DNA from: Ifrita kowaldi
Lineage: Eukaryota > Chordata > Aves > Passeriformes > Cinclosomatidae
Direction of reading: 5' to 3'
Assembly (NCBI GenBank): GCA_013398055.1
Contig: VZRS01002620.1
Coordinates: 42,000-105,999, forward strand
Length of the DNA stretch: 64,000 nucleotides
The stretch's first letter is position 1; every line of letters begins with the position of its first letter. This document shows positions 28,801 through 41,200 of the stretch, piece after piece. The position numbers and the translations under genes are program-made. The notes under the pieces were generated by a model, which did no database searches, was not told where the DNA came from, and saw only the letters and a list, made by a program, of their open reading frames with translations.

Positions 28801-29870
28801 ACTTGCAGTCTGAAAGCACATAAGCTGTGGGACTGCTTCAGGAACGGGGAATTTTGCTTGGGATCTGTCCAAGCAAATGTGGTCTTCCAGTCATCATTTC
28901 TCCCACTGTACAGCCACCAGACAAAAGATCCCATCTGCTTCTAGGTGCTTGTTTTGATACTGATGAATACAATGCTGACAACATAGATAATCAGGTTTCT
29001 AGATCTTGTGTTATGAAAGAGTTCTCAGTACTTACTTACCTTGTTTTGTATGTTTCAAAATGGCCTCACACTAAATTTTTAGTAGTAGAGACTTGGGTTG
29101 ATGCTATTTTGCACTTCCTGGTTCATCAGTATCAGAAGCATGTGCTCTCCTTCCTAGAACAGACACTTCAGCTTCAGGGCAGGGTCATTTACTAAAAGGA
29201 AGTTTAGAGGGGTGGGTTTCTATATACCTCTGTGAGAAGCTGCCTGCCAACACCTGATTTCAGCTTGGAGTTCATGGGTAATTGACACGTCGCTGCAGAT
29301 GGCAGCAGGTTTCTGGTGCAATTCAGAGCTGTCTTCCTGGGTGGTGCTGGGCCTTAGGAGAGATGCTTTAGGATCATCTCTCTTAGGAGAGAGCTTTAGG
29401 ATCAGTGCCTGCAACAGGCGTGTCCATAGGAGTGGCTTCTGCTGCATCAACTTTGCTGTAGCTTTTCCTCCTGTCTGAGTGAGTGTGTCTCTTGCAGTCT
29501 TGACTAATTCTTTCATCTCTGAATGATTGTGTGGAACAATTGAGTGGAAACATATTTTTCATACCCACATAGGCCATGGGTTTTCTGGTAATAAGACTGG
29601 TTTTGCTTGTATTTGTCTGTATTCCAGCATTGTTTTTCCATGTTTCCTGCCCTGCATTATGTGTATTACTCACTAAACTAATCTAGACAAGGCCACTGGT
29701 CTAGCTTCTTGAAATGAAGAATTAAAAACAATTCAAAGGAAAATATAACTGTTCACTTTTACATGTTTTCCTTCTTTTACAGCCACCTGAGGTGTGTAGT
29801 TCTTGTCTCTCTCAGAGACATCAAGCAAGGAGAAGAACTTTTTTCAAATTACTACACTGTTGTCAGATGA
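22788..29870 (+). CDS. SETD9: SETD9, SET domain-containing protein 9, complete
   Basis: Six exons: 22788-22873, 23577-23941, 25606-25729, 26648-26763, 27847-27952, 29783-29870. Phases join cleanly to 885 nt (294 residues plus TGA); the human protein is about 299 residues. The start was chosen at the GCCGCCATGC context because its peptide (LRRRWRSYKYRFVPWLALNL) matches the vertebrate N-terminus. Residues from about 125 to 290 form the SET domain: GVFVTKGFVPKG, MYPG, NPFIFRC.DGVLIDGND, NPLAVGQYVNNC and GEELFSNYY. SET domains usually transfer methyl groups from S-adenosylmethionine to lysine; I know of no firmly established substrate for SETD9. The usual NHxC motif reads NNC here, as I also remember it in human. 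It lies head-to-tail with MAP3K1 and tail-to-tail with MIER3. Confidence 0.97.
23052..23072. repeat. (GATA)n microsatellite in SETD9 intron 1
   Basis: Five perfect tetranucleotide units, 150-200 bases after exon 1. Confidence 0.9.
23577..23941 (+). CDS. SETD9: SETD9 exon 2
   Basis: 365 nt. It encodes TLRYVPESSQDK through the helical region TFKALFINDFSRQAD to the first SET motif GTGVFVTKGFVPKGTVVSMY. Acceptor TTACAG, donor GTAATG. Confidence 0.96.
25606..25729 (+). CDS. SETD9: SETD9 exon 3
   Basis: 124 nt encoding GTVYRKHEPIFFQSLGNPFI and then FRCIDGVLIDGNDKGLSRSVY, the central SET-domain strands. Confidence 0.95.
26010..26215 (-). mobile_element. CR1 3'-region fragment in SETD9 intron 3
   Basis: Antisense CR1 sequence (CATCAAGTCCAACTCCCTGC, then CTCAGTGAAGGATCTGCATA) without the extreme 3' tail. 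Diverged and truncated, so probably an old copy. Confidence 0.85.
26648..26763 (+). CDS. SETD9: SETD9 exon 4
   Basis: 116 nt encoding RRDQLGPFQMSDESWL and NPLAVGQYVNNCSH, the pseudoknot-forming motif that lines the cofactor and substrate sites in SET proteins. Confidence 0.95.
27847..27952 (+). CDS. SETD9: SETD9 exon 5
   Basis: 106 nt encoding AANVCYQEFDVPGHFPVELK and QYLPNIVYSHDIE. The donor GTTGGC is weak, but the next exon joins in phase to complete a Ser codon. Confidence 0.94.
29292..29305 (+). promoter_or_regulatory. CTCF-like motif 3 (SETD9 intron 5)
   Basis: GCTGCAGATGGCAG matches the CTCF core at 12 of 14 positions. The AGATGGCAG core is shared with the two motifs upstream of SETD9. 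Confidence 0.25.
29353..29405. repeat. Short direct repeat, period about 29
   Basis: CTTAGGAGAGA followed by GCTTTAGGATCA occurs twice in tandem with one base of difference in spacing, inside SETD9 intron 5. Confidence 0.7.
29783..29870 (+). CDS. SETD9: SETD9 exon 6 (terminal)
   Basis: 88 nt encoding HLRCVVLVSLRDIKQGEELF and SNYYTVVR, then TGA at 29868-29870. The GEELxxxY pattern is the closing SET motif. Confidence 0.95.
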
Positions 29871-29925
29871 ATTGATAGATTCAAGACAGAAGAAATCTGT
29901 GTCAATAAAATATGTATGGTGCCTG
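29871..29925 (+). other. SETD9: SETD9 3' UTR with poly(A) signal
   Basis: AATAAA at 29904-29909, only 34 bases after the stop, followed by a GT-rich segment. This gives an unusually short 3' UTR; use of a later site cannot be excluded. Confidence 0.7.
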
Positions 29926-31920
29926 TACTTCAAGCTTCATCGTTTTTGTGTAAGGGAGAGCTGTAGTTTTCCCATCTAGAGAGCAAGGTGTAGGCTTGAA
30001 TTTCTCTGAAAAGAGTCTGCATTAAATGCACAGGTGAAGGTTTAACCATTTACATCATAAGGTTCCCAGCTGTCTGCTGTTGTTGATATTTTTGCGTATT
30101 GGTGTTCAGCTGTCCAGAAGGTAGTTCATAAAATTAAATCCTAAGTTCTAGACATGTTATTTAATCTACTAGATTGCACAGTTCTCTGTAACTGGGACTG
30201 TTAAGAGTATTTTTCCATTTAATTTCCTGTGCTTAGAATGGACACAGCTCGTAAAAGTTACTTTCCTCTTGAATTGTATAATAATATATAATGCTAATCC
30301 TCGTAGCTCACAGTAGTTACTACGTCTTGTTCTGGTATCCTTGAAGTTGACCCCTTTGGTGTCAGCTTGCTTTTAAAAAACACAACAGTGCTGGCAGTTG
30401 TCCTAGTGTTGTATGAAGGCCATTTTGGAACCATGCCAATGGGCCCCTCACCTGTGCCTGCATGGTGCACTGTCATCCTGAGGCTGTCCGGAGCCTCTGG
30501 CTTAGCTGTGCCTGTCCTGGGTTAGGAGGAAACACGGGTCCGGTCCTGATTTCAGTGATTCACTGGAAGTTTCCTGGCGTGTGGCAACTTTCATTGCTTT
30601 TGTTCTGCAAGAGGGCTTCATGTTGCAGTGTAGCTGGAGGAAACAATGCCAACCAAGGCTGCAGTATGTTTTTTAATGAGTTTCTGGTATAAATCGGGCC
30701 AACTATTCTCACGTTAATTTTTGCTGCTGTCTGCAAACTGCCTTCAGAAAGATGAAACTAGTATTTAGTGCGAAAGTCCAAGCAAGCCTCCCAGTTAATT
30801 CGTGGTTGGCATAAGCTCATGGGAGAGGAGGAGCTGGGAAATGATGTGCTCTTATGAACTGGGTGGTGGTTGGGGCAGTCAGGGTGCCCTGCTTAGCTGC
30901 TGAGGCATCATCTCCTTTTCAGAATGCAAAGCATTATGGTGTCTGTATTACTTGGTCTGCTTCCGAGCCTGAACCTTGCCTGTCACATTCCTTTGGAAGT
31001 CCTTCACTGCCATAGGAGCCAGGCTATTTCAGCAGGAGTTAACTAGCAGAGCTCTGAGATAGTGGCATCTGGCTCAGCATGGGTTGTGGAAGTTTTATAG
31101 TGATGCTCAGGGTGTGGAGTGACTTCTAGTGCCATTCCTCATGGATTGCTAAGGGATCAGAGCAGTGCTCACCAGTCTACTGAAGAAGGTCATCTGCCAT
31201 GACTCTGAGGATCCCTTCTGTACTGAGCTGACCCTTCTCCCCAGCTCTCTGGGAGGTTATTGGGACCTCTGGGTCTGTGGAAGAAGCTGGATGTCAAGGG
31301 CACATGCAGTATTCCTAGTGTAGGGTCTGTAGTTCCCAAGGCAGCTCCCATCGTACTCTGGAAGAAGGAGAGTGGGAAAGGTGTGAGTGTGCGTGCTGCT
31401 GCTTGTTTGTCCCTTTTCCCTTGCTCTTAAAGCTGCTGTTCCTGGCTCATCAGACCCTCCCGTGAGCTGATCTGCCTTGCTAAGCACCACTCCTCCAGGC
31501 TTTCTCTCGTGTTTTGTTCTCTTCTATTGCAGTGAGATGAAACAGCTCATAAAGGGGCCTGAGTGAGCAAGAGAGCAGGAAGCCCGTAGGTGGTGTGAGA
31601 GTTGCAGATTTGACTCCCTGGGTCTTACAAAGCTGTGCTGTCAGACTATTCTATTCTGCACTTAAAGGTGATGCTGTATTTGCTGGTTGTCTCACTGCCT
31701 GCCAGGCTGGTCTGATCCCCGCTGCATGCTCCTCCCTGTGCCAGTTCTGGGGCTCACCTGGCAACACGGGAAACCGTGTCAGGAACTGCAGCAAGCGGGA
31801 GTGATGGTGTTCTGCCACCTTAAAGGACTGTGCACATTGGGCCTGTCGGGACAGCAGGCAGGAGTGTGCCAGCCACAGCAAAGGAGCGGGTAGGGATAAG
31901 CAGCCGTGCTGCAGGGCTAG
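29926..31920. other. Intergenic region downstream of SETD9
   Basis: No exon or identifiable element. From about 30400 the sequence becomes more GC-rich than its surroundings. Several short overlapping frames on both strands carry no family I recognise. Confidence 0.55.
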
Positions 31921-31924
31921 AGCA

Positions 31925-33313
31925 GGAAGTTGGCAAATGTTGTCCTAATTTTCAAGAAGGGCAAGGAGGAGTACCCAGAAACTACAGTTCTGTCAGTCTC
32001 ACTTCAGTGTCCAGTGAAAATAATGGAAAAGATTATTCTGGGAAGTATTGAAAAAGAGCTGGAGGGTAATGCAGTCACTGGTCACAGCCAGCATGACTTC
32101 ATGAGAGGGAAAGTCCTGCTTGTTGAACCTGATTTCCCTTTATGACAAGATAGCACACGTAGTGATCAAGGGAAGCCAGTTGATGTGATCTTTTTGGATT
32201 TTGGCAAAGCTGTCAATACTGTCTCTCACAGGATCCTTCTGGACAAAATGTCCAGCTCACAGCTGGGCAAACACATCATGGGATGGGTGAGAACTGGTTT
32301 ACGAGTCAGGCACTAAGGATTACAGTGACTGGGGTGACATCAGACTGGGGACCTGTGACCTGTCACAAGTGCGGCTCTGCAGGGCTCCATCCTGAGGCTT
32401 GTGCTCTTTGACATCTTCATACATGACTTGGACAAAGGACAAAAAAGAATACTAAGTTAAGTTTGCTGCTTATGCTGAATTTGGAGGAGCTGTTGACTCC
32501 CTTAAGGGCAGAGAGACCTCAAAAAATTAGAGGGATGGACAATAACCAACCATATGAAGTTCAACAAGGGAAAGTGCCAGATTCTGCACCTGCGATGGAG
32601 CTGCCCTGGGTGGATGGACAGACTGGAGAATGAGAGGCTGGAGAGCAGTGCCATGGAAAGGGCCCTGGGGCTCCTGGTCAGTGGCAAGTTGAACATGAGC
32701 CAGCAATGCCCTGGCAGCCAGGAGGGCCAAGCGTGTCCTGGGGGGCATCAGGCACAGCATCGGCAGCCAGGCAAGGGAGGGGACTGTCCCCTCTGCTCTG
32801 CACTGGGGCGGCCTCACCTCGAGTGCTGGGGCAGCTTTGGGTGCCATAGTATTAAGAACAACATTAAACTAACTGAAAACATCCAGAGGAGAGCCCTGAG
32901 GATTTTGAAGGGTGTGGAGGTGAAGCCTGATGAGGAGGTCACTTGGTCTGTTCAGCCTGGAGAAGACTGAGGGGAGACCTTGCTATGGTCTTCAACAGTC
33001 ACAGGAGGAGAAGAGGAGGGGCAGGCACTGATGTCTGTGGTGACCAGTGGCAGGACCCAAGGGAATGGCCTGAAGTTGTGTCAGGAGAGGTTGGGTATTA
33101 GGAGAAGGTTCTTTCCCCAGAGGGTGATTGGGCACTGGAACAGGCTCCCCAGGGCAGTGGTCACAGCACCAAGCCTGACAGAGTTCAAGAAATGTTTGGA
33201 CAATGCTCTCAGGCACATGGCGTGGCTCCTGGGGTGTCCTGTGCAGGGCCAGAGCTGGACTTGGATGATCCTGATGGGTCCCTTCCAACTCAGCACATTC
33301 TATGATTCTATGA
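31925..33313 (+). mobile_element. CR1 retrotransposon, 1.4 kb, degenerate reverse transcriptase to 3' tail
   Basis: A sense copy starting within the reverse-transcriptase region (its translation recalls ANVVLIFKKGK, then YSSVSLTSV) and running past an FxDFGKA.NTVSHRILLDK segment and GSILRLVLFDIF to the 3' UTR. It ends with ATTCTATGATTCTATGA at 33297-33313, the 8-base CR1 tail repeat. Several frame breaks and stops separate the coding pieces, so it is inactive. The YADD-like motif is not clearly preserved. Non-LTR element; copies transpose by reverse transcription at the target site. Confidence 0.93.
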
Positions 33314-34369
33314 CTTGGCTATTTGTTGCCTAAGCACCATAAAGACTTCAGCTTATCTATTCAGTGGCAGAAACTAATGTTTCCTACATAAACCGAAGTG
33401 TAAGTTAAGTAACTGAGCTGAGGGGATGTATATTAAATATATATATGCTAGACTACAACCATTTTTAAGACTTCAGCACTGCAAGGCTAACAATCAGTTG
33501 CATCAAAACAAGAACTAGATGGGGTCAGTCATTATCATTTATTCTAACATCAATCATTATGCTAAACAACTAAAACAAAAGGGAGGTGCAGCTTGTAACT
33601 GAAGTGTTTTGGATAGCTATTTTGTTTTGCAGATTTTAGTGACCATCATCAGCAAAACCCTTGTATCTCTTCATGAGGGGAAGCAAAGCTCACGACTTGG
33701 CAAATTACAACTTTTGCTGTTCAGAATTGTATCAGCTGGCACTCCTAAATAAAAAAATAGTAACTTCTTTACCTGAAGATTTACTGTGCCAGCCACTGTA
33801 AAAACAAGCATGCTGGGTCTAGGAAAGAACTCCACTAACTCCATCTGGCATTTGACAGAATTGGTATGCAAGATCTTACAGCTTTTCAGGATTAAGCCTT
33901 GTTGTCTTGAAGGACAGGAGCATCAGGGCAAGAAGCATTTCAACATTAAGGCCTAAGCCAAATAAAATTTTTGTATTCACAGCTGTAATCCAGTTTGACA
34001 TGGATTTACGAATTTGGGCAAGTTTTCTTCCCCCACAGAACAGGTATGTGTTCCCCACAGCTTACAGTGTAGTCTGAACACTGGGTGACACTGCTGCAGT
34101 GTGTTACTTTGAAGCTACATTCAAGTCCCATCTGAGATTTGCTATACTTTAGCCATAATGTTTCAAAAGTCTGAGGGAAGCCATTACTCAGTAGCTACCT
34201 GCATCACTGCGTGCTGCATTTTTTACTCCTCTGTGCCACCATCAGGTGTGTGGTAGCATATGCTTTGGTAGTGCCCAGAGTTCTTGAAGTGCATTCAGAG
34301 TTACTGCTACATATCTCTGGAAATGAAGTAGCAAACACAGTGCTGATGCATGAAGAGCTTCACAAGTAA
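33314..34369. other. Intergenic region between CR1 and MIER3 3' end
   Basis: AT-rich with no recognised gene or repeat. Reverse-strand AATAAA at 33538-33543 could serve a longer MIER3 transcript. Confidence 0.5.
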
Positions 34370-37300
34370 AGAAAGGTTTCCAGACATTTATTTCTGGAAC
34401 TGTACACCAGGTATTAAAGTACAACAAATACAAAATAATGCTCAAAAAAATCAGTGTTTATGTACAAATATTAAAACCAATGCAACAACAGCGACTTCCT
34501 CTTGAACATCTGATACTAAAACATGTTCCGATTGTCACTTGATTTGTTGTTATGCACAGGGTAGTTACTTTGAACTGAGAATAACTGGAATCTCTGTTTT
34601 ATTAGGAAGACTATAACCATTCCTACTTTATTATACAACTGATAGCATCTTCCTCCTTCTTTCAATGAAAAATAGGAATAATAAAAATAGTAACCTTGTC
34701 ATTATCTTACAAATCACTGTATTTCATTTCCCTGTCTGTAGACAATGTGCTTGTAATGCTGGGCCAATAGTGTCCCTGTTGGTCAGTTTATCCATTAGTT
34801 TACATTCAAAGTTGAAATACTCATTAGAGACTTTGGTTAAATTAAGTAGTATCACTGTGTCCTACCTGAACTGAAGTTTTCCTACATTTTTGACTCTCAA
34901 TTTCAATTGCACAATTCATTGACCTAATTGTACACAATTTCATATTTTTCAAATAGTATTGTACATCCTTCAAGTAAATTCCGCGGTTTGACCATTGCAA
35001 GAGGAAGACTGAACACTTAAGAACCTAGCATGGGAAGATGACGTGTGACCAACTGTGGTATTGCTATAATCACAGCACCAGTTACACTTCTAAATTAATC
35101 TGCTACCCTCTTCAGATTCCCTGTACATAAAAAGGATACATTTACCAACACTGCAATTGCCCATTATGGATTTTTTGGTTTGTTTGTATGAAGAAAACAC
35201 GTGGCAAAGGACAAAGAAGTCATCACAGTTTGTTACAAGAATTGTGCTTCACCATGTAATAGCCAAAGCATTGTAATTTCTTCATATAGTAGCAATTCAG
35301 TTATCTCCATGCTGACTCTCAAAACACAATTCTTTTAATAAACAGTAACAAGTTCTCCATTTAAATGTTTAAACTGAGAGGCAAAGAAAGTAAGTCCAGC
35401 TTTTTAAAGAAAAGTTCAATAAATAGCTATTTTACATGGATAAAGTCATAGTGGTACAAATTTATGAATGTCACATCAAGCATGCACAAAAATGTTACTA
35501 TACACAGAAGTAGTCAGAAAATATTGAAAGAGATATCTAAAAAGATATGAAGAATTTACATATTTACGAAATCTTGCAAATTATTGCCTCATTTTAACAA
35601 GGAATTAAAAGTAAACGATACCAGCTAGCTAGCCAACAGGCTAAATAAGATCAGCATTTATATTAGACTACCCGGAAATCATTTTTCTCTCATATCATTT
35701 TCTGAATTTTGGTCAAAGTCTTTATTAAATAACTAAAGTGTCCATTCAACTTGCTGACAACCCAAGCCTTAGACAAGTTACTGCCTACATTAAGAGCCCA
35801 GCAATGCATAGATAAACTGAGTATATTACTGCATCAGCTAATGAAAATGGGCATGTTCATTTAAGTGCAACTGGTATAAGCATTCAGTCATCTTTGTATG
35901 ATTTTTATACAGACCAGCCACTCACTGTAAACCCATAGATAAACTTGAATGTATAACAATGGAAGATTATGGCCAGAATTCTACAAAATTACTTAAAATG
36001 GGTTGATTCATAAACAAAAGAAACAAGGTACAAAGTTCAGCACAAAACACAGCAGTAAGAAGCTGAGAACTTGGCTAAAAATGTCAAGAATACAACACAG
36101 GGCCAAGGCTACCCGTTATTGACTGTGTACTTACTAAAGTTAAATATTTCAGATGTTTAAGTTAAGAACTGATTACAAAATTGCATCTACTTTTGTCCAC
36201 TGTGCTAAACTAATTTGTTTTTAATATGGTAAATGTGCTATTGCATAAACACTTCAAAGCAATCTTCATTACAATGCTGTAAAGAAAACTCCATATGCTG
36301 CATCTGAAACTCAGGATGTCAATGCAGTTCACAGTATGCATAATAAATACCCTCTTCCCTTTCAAATATTAAACTCACTACTTTCTAATTACTCAGCACA
36401 ACCTTGAAGCAACTATTAAAAATATCAACAATGCAAACTTAATCGCTTGAATAATGAAAACAAATTAGTGGCAATTAAATTTGTAATACAAACAGTGCAA
36501 AGAGACAGTATGGAGGGAAAGGGGTAATCCTACTGAAGTGAGGTTCAGGCTTTCATTAGAACACCCTGCAAGTTGTACGCTACAACAGGTTACAGGCCAA
36601 TACTATGCTTGGTTCCTGCAGCAACTGGAACAAATGTTTGCAAGGCAAACTTCCTGGATGGCTAAATTGCACTCAAGGTTCAAAATAAAAAAATGTAATG
36701 CAGTTAAATAGTTGCTTTTTTTTTACTCATCCTTTCCTATTTAACCAAGGAAGTGAAGTGCCATTTTGAAGCCAATGACTTGCCAAAACAAATAAATGCA
36801 ATCCACACGAAATAAAAACTTTCAAGCATGTACTTCAAGGTTCTACTATTACTATATGAACTAGATAGTCCCTCAAGACTATAACACTTAGAACTGCAGT
36901 GCTCCAAACAACTTAAGATGTCTTCCAAACGTAGACGATTTAGTGGTAAATCCTAAGCTGTGCAGACTGTAGCTTTATATATCAGCTGCCTTAGGAAAGT
37001 TAAGGTACACGATTGCATTACTCTTCAAAATTGTGGACAAACCCCATCCAAATACAATATAGCCTGAAACTCATCTGTTTAAGCCAGTAAGTTTAAAGTA
37101 CACAGACATCTATGGCAGCATGATTACTTCTGTGTAAGGTAGCCATGACCTTTAATTTTGCAACAGCATTCAAGTGTAGATCTTCACTTTACTCATCTTA
37201 AGTCCCTTGTGCTAGCTTCCACCAACTTGAATTTGTTGTTTTGTAAACTGAAGTGCTCTAGTTTAATATCACATGAGAGAAGGTTCCATTTAAAAAACAT

Positions 37301-37787
37301 CCTTGTATGTTTGTGCAGTTTAAAGTAAAGAAACCCATCCCTGCCTTTATAAGGGGGGGAAAAAAAATGCTACATTGAGCAGGGATCAGGATTGGTACCT
37401 GTAAACATTGTTATTCCACTGCATCCATTACGGCAAAAGTAACTTAGACTAAAAAAGCCACTCCAATCCGTTCAGAACTTCTGTGCTGGTTTTGAAACGG
37501 TGGCCTTTGTCTACAGGCTTTAGAAAAAAAAACTGAAGCAGAGCTTAAAGCTGCACCACAGAGTTCTCTTAGTCCCAAACTCTGCCACACATCCTATGAC
37601 ATTTCCACATTTATGGACTGAAAAAAGAAATTACTCTTGATAAATCAAGATATAGTTCTATACATACAAAGACATCACTGATGTCATAAAGTTCAAACTT
37701 CCAGTGAAAGACTAAGCAAACCTGATAGCTCCCATCAAGTTTACTACTACTGCATAAAGTACCCACTGTTTGTTTAGTTTTCCACAG
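34370..37787 (-). other. MIER3: MIER3 3' UTR
   Basis: A long AT-rich region after the MIER3 stop with no competing exon or repeat. Its length is consistent with the long 3' UTR I recall for mammalian MIER3. The 3' limit depends on which poly(A) signal is used. Confidence 0.6.
34387..34392 (-). terminator. MIER3: Poly(A) signal AATAAA, MIER3
   Basis: TTTATT on the plus strand, which reads AATAAA in the MIER3 direction, 3.4 kb after the stop. Its transcript-sense context (GTACAGTTCCAGAAATAAA) looks like an mRNA 3' end. Alternatives lie at 34598-34603 and 33538-33543. Confidence 0.5.
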
Positions 37788-38245
37788 TCATTCTGAGTGA
37801 AGGGCAGCGTGTTGGTGGAGAGTGTGGGTACTGATAAAACCATTTGTCTCATTTGCAGATAGACTGCTGAAGTCAGCCACTGAAACAGCCATTTTGGCAC
37901 TGGTAATGTGGTGTGTGTGGTTCTCGAAGTCCACACCAAGGTTATTTACAGAGACATCATTCATGAAAGATTCTGGGACAGCAATCCCCATTTTCAATCT
38001 CTTCGCAGGTCTTTCTGCCTCCTCACTGCACATGTTCATTTGGTTTAGCTCTGAATGATAAAAGCCAGTCTCAAATAAATTAAAACAATCACTTTCACCA
38101 TTGCTAGGCAAATTAAGCAATTCTTCTGTTCCAACAGGCACATGATTAACTGGTGCTCGGGGTAAGCTGTCCATGGGAGGGAAGGCGTCATCCAGGCAGT
38201 TCACATCTGAAGTGTGGCAGACTGTAGCTACACTGTTTGTCAGTG
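37788..38245 (-). CDS. MIER3: MIER3 exon 13 (terminal)
   Basis: 458 nt ending with TGA at 37790-37788. Encodes ALTNSVATVC through RPAKRLKMGIAVPESFMND to the C-terminus HQHAALHSE. Acceptor TTTCCAG. Confidence 0.96.
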
Positions 38246-41200
38246 CTGGAAAACAGATGAACACAAATGCAAATGAAATAGCTGTTTGTGTAGCTCCAAC
38301 CAAGATATTTTTTTTTCCTGATTTACCTGTCAACTCATTGGCAGTGATAGAGTTCAGAATGCTTAGCTGTTGATCAGGAATGGTTTCTGTTCGACTATTA
38401 GATGTTAAGGCTGAAGAATGCACTGCTCCACCAAGGGATTCTGCTTCATCTACCAAACGATCCATGTAGTCCCTAAAAGAATATTGCATCCATCAGGTAT
38501 TATATAACTGGAAAGCAAGACCTATAAATGATGATAGATTTCATTTCAGTTGCCATAGCCACTGAAGCTTTACACTGCAATGACATAAGAGGGGTGGGGG
38601 GACGTCTTCTACACTTCTGATTTGCAACAGAAAATACATTCCAAGAACATTTTACTTACGTAACTCCTGGATGATGGTTATACTTCTTCTTTCCAAATCT
38701 TGTTTGCTGAGCAAAGTAATCATAACGTTCTGACTTCTTCCACATGTAGTAGAAAGCCACACACTCAGCAACCGTTCTGGTTCTTACCTAAAGGGCAACA
38801 ACAAGAATTGATAAGATTAATGCAGACTTAGGTTTTGTCATCTTCCCAATTCCCTATCCTGTAATATTGTTAGTTCTTATTGTTCTGGAACAAATCCTTG
38901 CAGACTTCAAACAGCCCAACTGTTTCAAGTATTACATTTGTTCTACTCTACATATTATTGGATCTTTTTTTCAAACTAGATTGAAACTCTATCTACATCT
39001 GAAGTACTTACATATATAAAAACATTTTTTAAACTGTAAGATATACCCTCCCTTAGAATGGCAAAAGCTGAGCAAATTAATGACCTAAGAGGAGTGAAGC
39101 ACAGAAGACTGTGGGTATGTATTCCTTTGGGGAAAATCCAGAACCAGATCTTTGGCAACAGAGAGCTGTCAAATCACAACAGAAATTGCTTAAACAAAAT
39201 AAAACTGTGTTCTTGTTGAGAAGGTATAAAGGACTCAAAAGACTCATTTTTATCTATTTTAACTGTTTGTCTCTTTCCCCAAAATGGAGGTTGCTATGTG
39301 AAGTCAGATTCTTGGAGAAAAAGTCATTACTTCTACTTATATCCACTTTTTGATGCAGAAACATTTCACATCATCATCACATCACCCATAGTTCCAGTTT
39401 TACAGCTATAATATACAACTCTATCCAATAGTCTGGCAGTAAAATATATTTGAGCTTTCTCAAACATACAGAAACATCAGTGGCGAATCCAAAATGCCTG
39501 GGTGCAGTAGTAAACCTTGCTAGTTTAGGCACAGACATACCAGGCAGGGGAGGAAATTAACAGGTATCCATATGCTAATACATAAAGTCCCAGTTAACAA
39601 AGCTTTGCAGCGCAATGATAAGGAAACACATCTTGTTAAGCTCCTCCACCCTCTAAATCTTTTCTAGCTGATATCTGCCGTATACAAGTGACATTACCTT
39701 TTGCGGGATCCCAGAACTTTCCCTACACTTTCTGGCCTTTTACCTGGGAAAAAAACCCAGGGGATTTCTTAGACAAATCCTAGTCCATAGTGACACATGC
39801 GTTTTGTTCCATGCTGGAAAATATATTTTAATCTCTGATGCATTAATGTTTAAAGTCCATTTAAAATCTGAACTACCCAAATTACTTAGGATGCGTTAAA
39901 CCAGACATGGGGCAAGACCAGCAGACTGTTGCTGAACAGCAACCACAGCCCTATAAAGTTTATCTGAAATACAGTAAAAACAACCAGACTCTAAAGAAAA
40001 AAACCCTTTAATGTAGTATCAAAAGTATAAAGGAGGTATACAGGAAATTTGGAAACATTGATATTGTCAACTGCTGTTTTTTGATAACAAAAAATAAAAA
40101 ACAGCCCTATTCTTCAGGCAAATAGGAGTCAATCAGAAGCAATCCAGACCAAGATTTTTGGCTCAGAAAAGAGTGTATTATGGATGACTACATTTTATGA
40201 AAACACAGAGCTCAGCCTGATTCTGTAAACTTGCACCTTCCTGGTGGCAAAATAAATGAGGCAAAGATGCATTCTCCCCTCCTACAGCCATGGTATAGAA
40301 ATACTGTTCCCTTTTAGGAAAGGCACAAATTTAAGTTGAATTGTAATGAACATGCATAAATAGAAGTAATGTCAACACAAGCTGATTTCAGAGATAATAT
40401 ATTGACTCATCTTGCAATGCCTAGTATTTCCAATGACATTTGGAAATATTAATGCAAGGAAAAGTTAGTTCGAAAATGCCAGGTTTATTTTAATATGCTT
40501 CTTTTTCCCTCTTTTGTATGGCTTCTGACAAACAGATTGCCTTCACATAGTTTCAGTATCATACAATTTACCAACTCTTCCATTTAACTGTAAAATACTA
40601 ACCTTGTTTTTCTGTATGAGATGAAAGTCTTTTCCATACATCAGAAGTGCATTTTCAAAGCTTCTGCATTCTTCTTCTGTCCATGCTGTCATCTCTTCTA
40701 GACAATTATAAAAGTAGCATGAGAAACTTGATTTCACTAACTAACCTTCTACAAGGAACAAAATTTTTGTTCCTAATGGATGAATATCCAAATGCATTTT
40801 AAAAACAAGTAATTCAGTTATTTAGGTTCATGTTATTTCCCCAATTGAGAAGCTATCCTACCTGAAATCTAACATTCTACTGCACAAAGAATCATCCAAA
40901 AGAGTCTGATTTCTGAAATCTTTAATCATTGAGTGCAAAGGTTATTTGAAAGGTTTATTGTTCTTAGTAAGTCAAGCCATCAAAAAATAGTGTTTGATAA
41001 CATCACTGAGGTAGTAAGTGTGATAATTTTTCTCAATATTTCTTGTTACACAGGATACAAAGAACAGTGGCTGTTGGAAAAAAGAGCGAAGGAAAATCCT
41101 GTTCTGACTGAGCATCACAGCGAAGAAGGCGTGAGAGCCCTGCTGTGCAAACCACAGGAACAGTGCTAGGCCCACACCCTCTCAGGCACTCAGGAGTCTA

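Noticed and set aside
32554..33333. Plus-strand frames of 117-138 codons
   Set aside because: They are translations of the CR1 3' region, not a host gene.
38246..38326. Treating 37788-38489 as one continuous MIER3 exon
   Set aside because: Good donor and acceptor signals and the direct join in the human protein favour an 81-nt intron.
37822..38373. Plus-strand open frames over the MIER3 terminal exons
   Set aside because: Antisense shadows of conserved MIER3 coding sequence.
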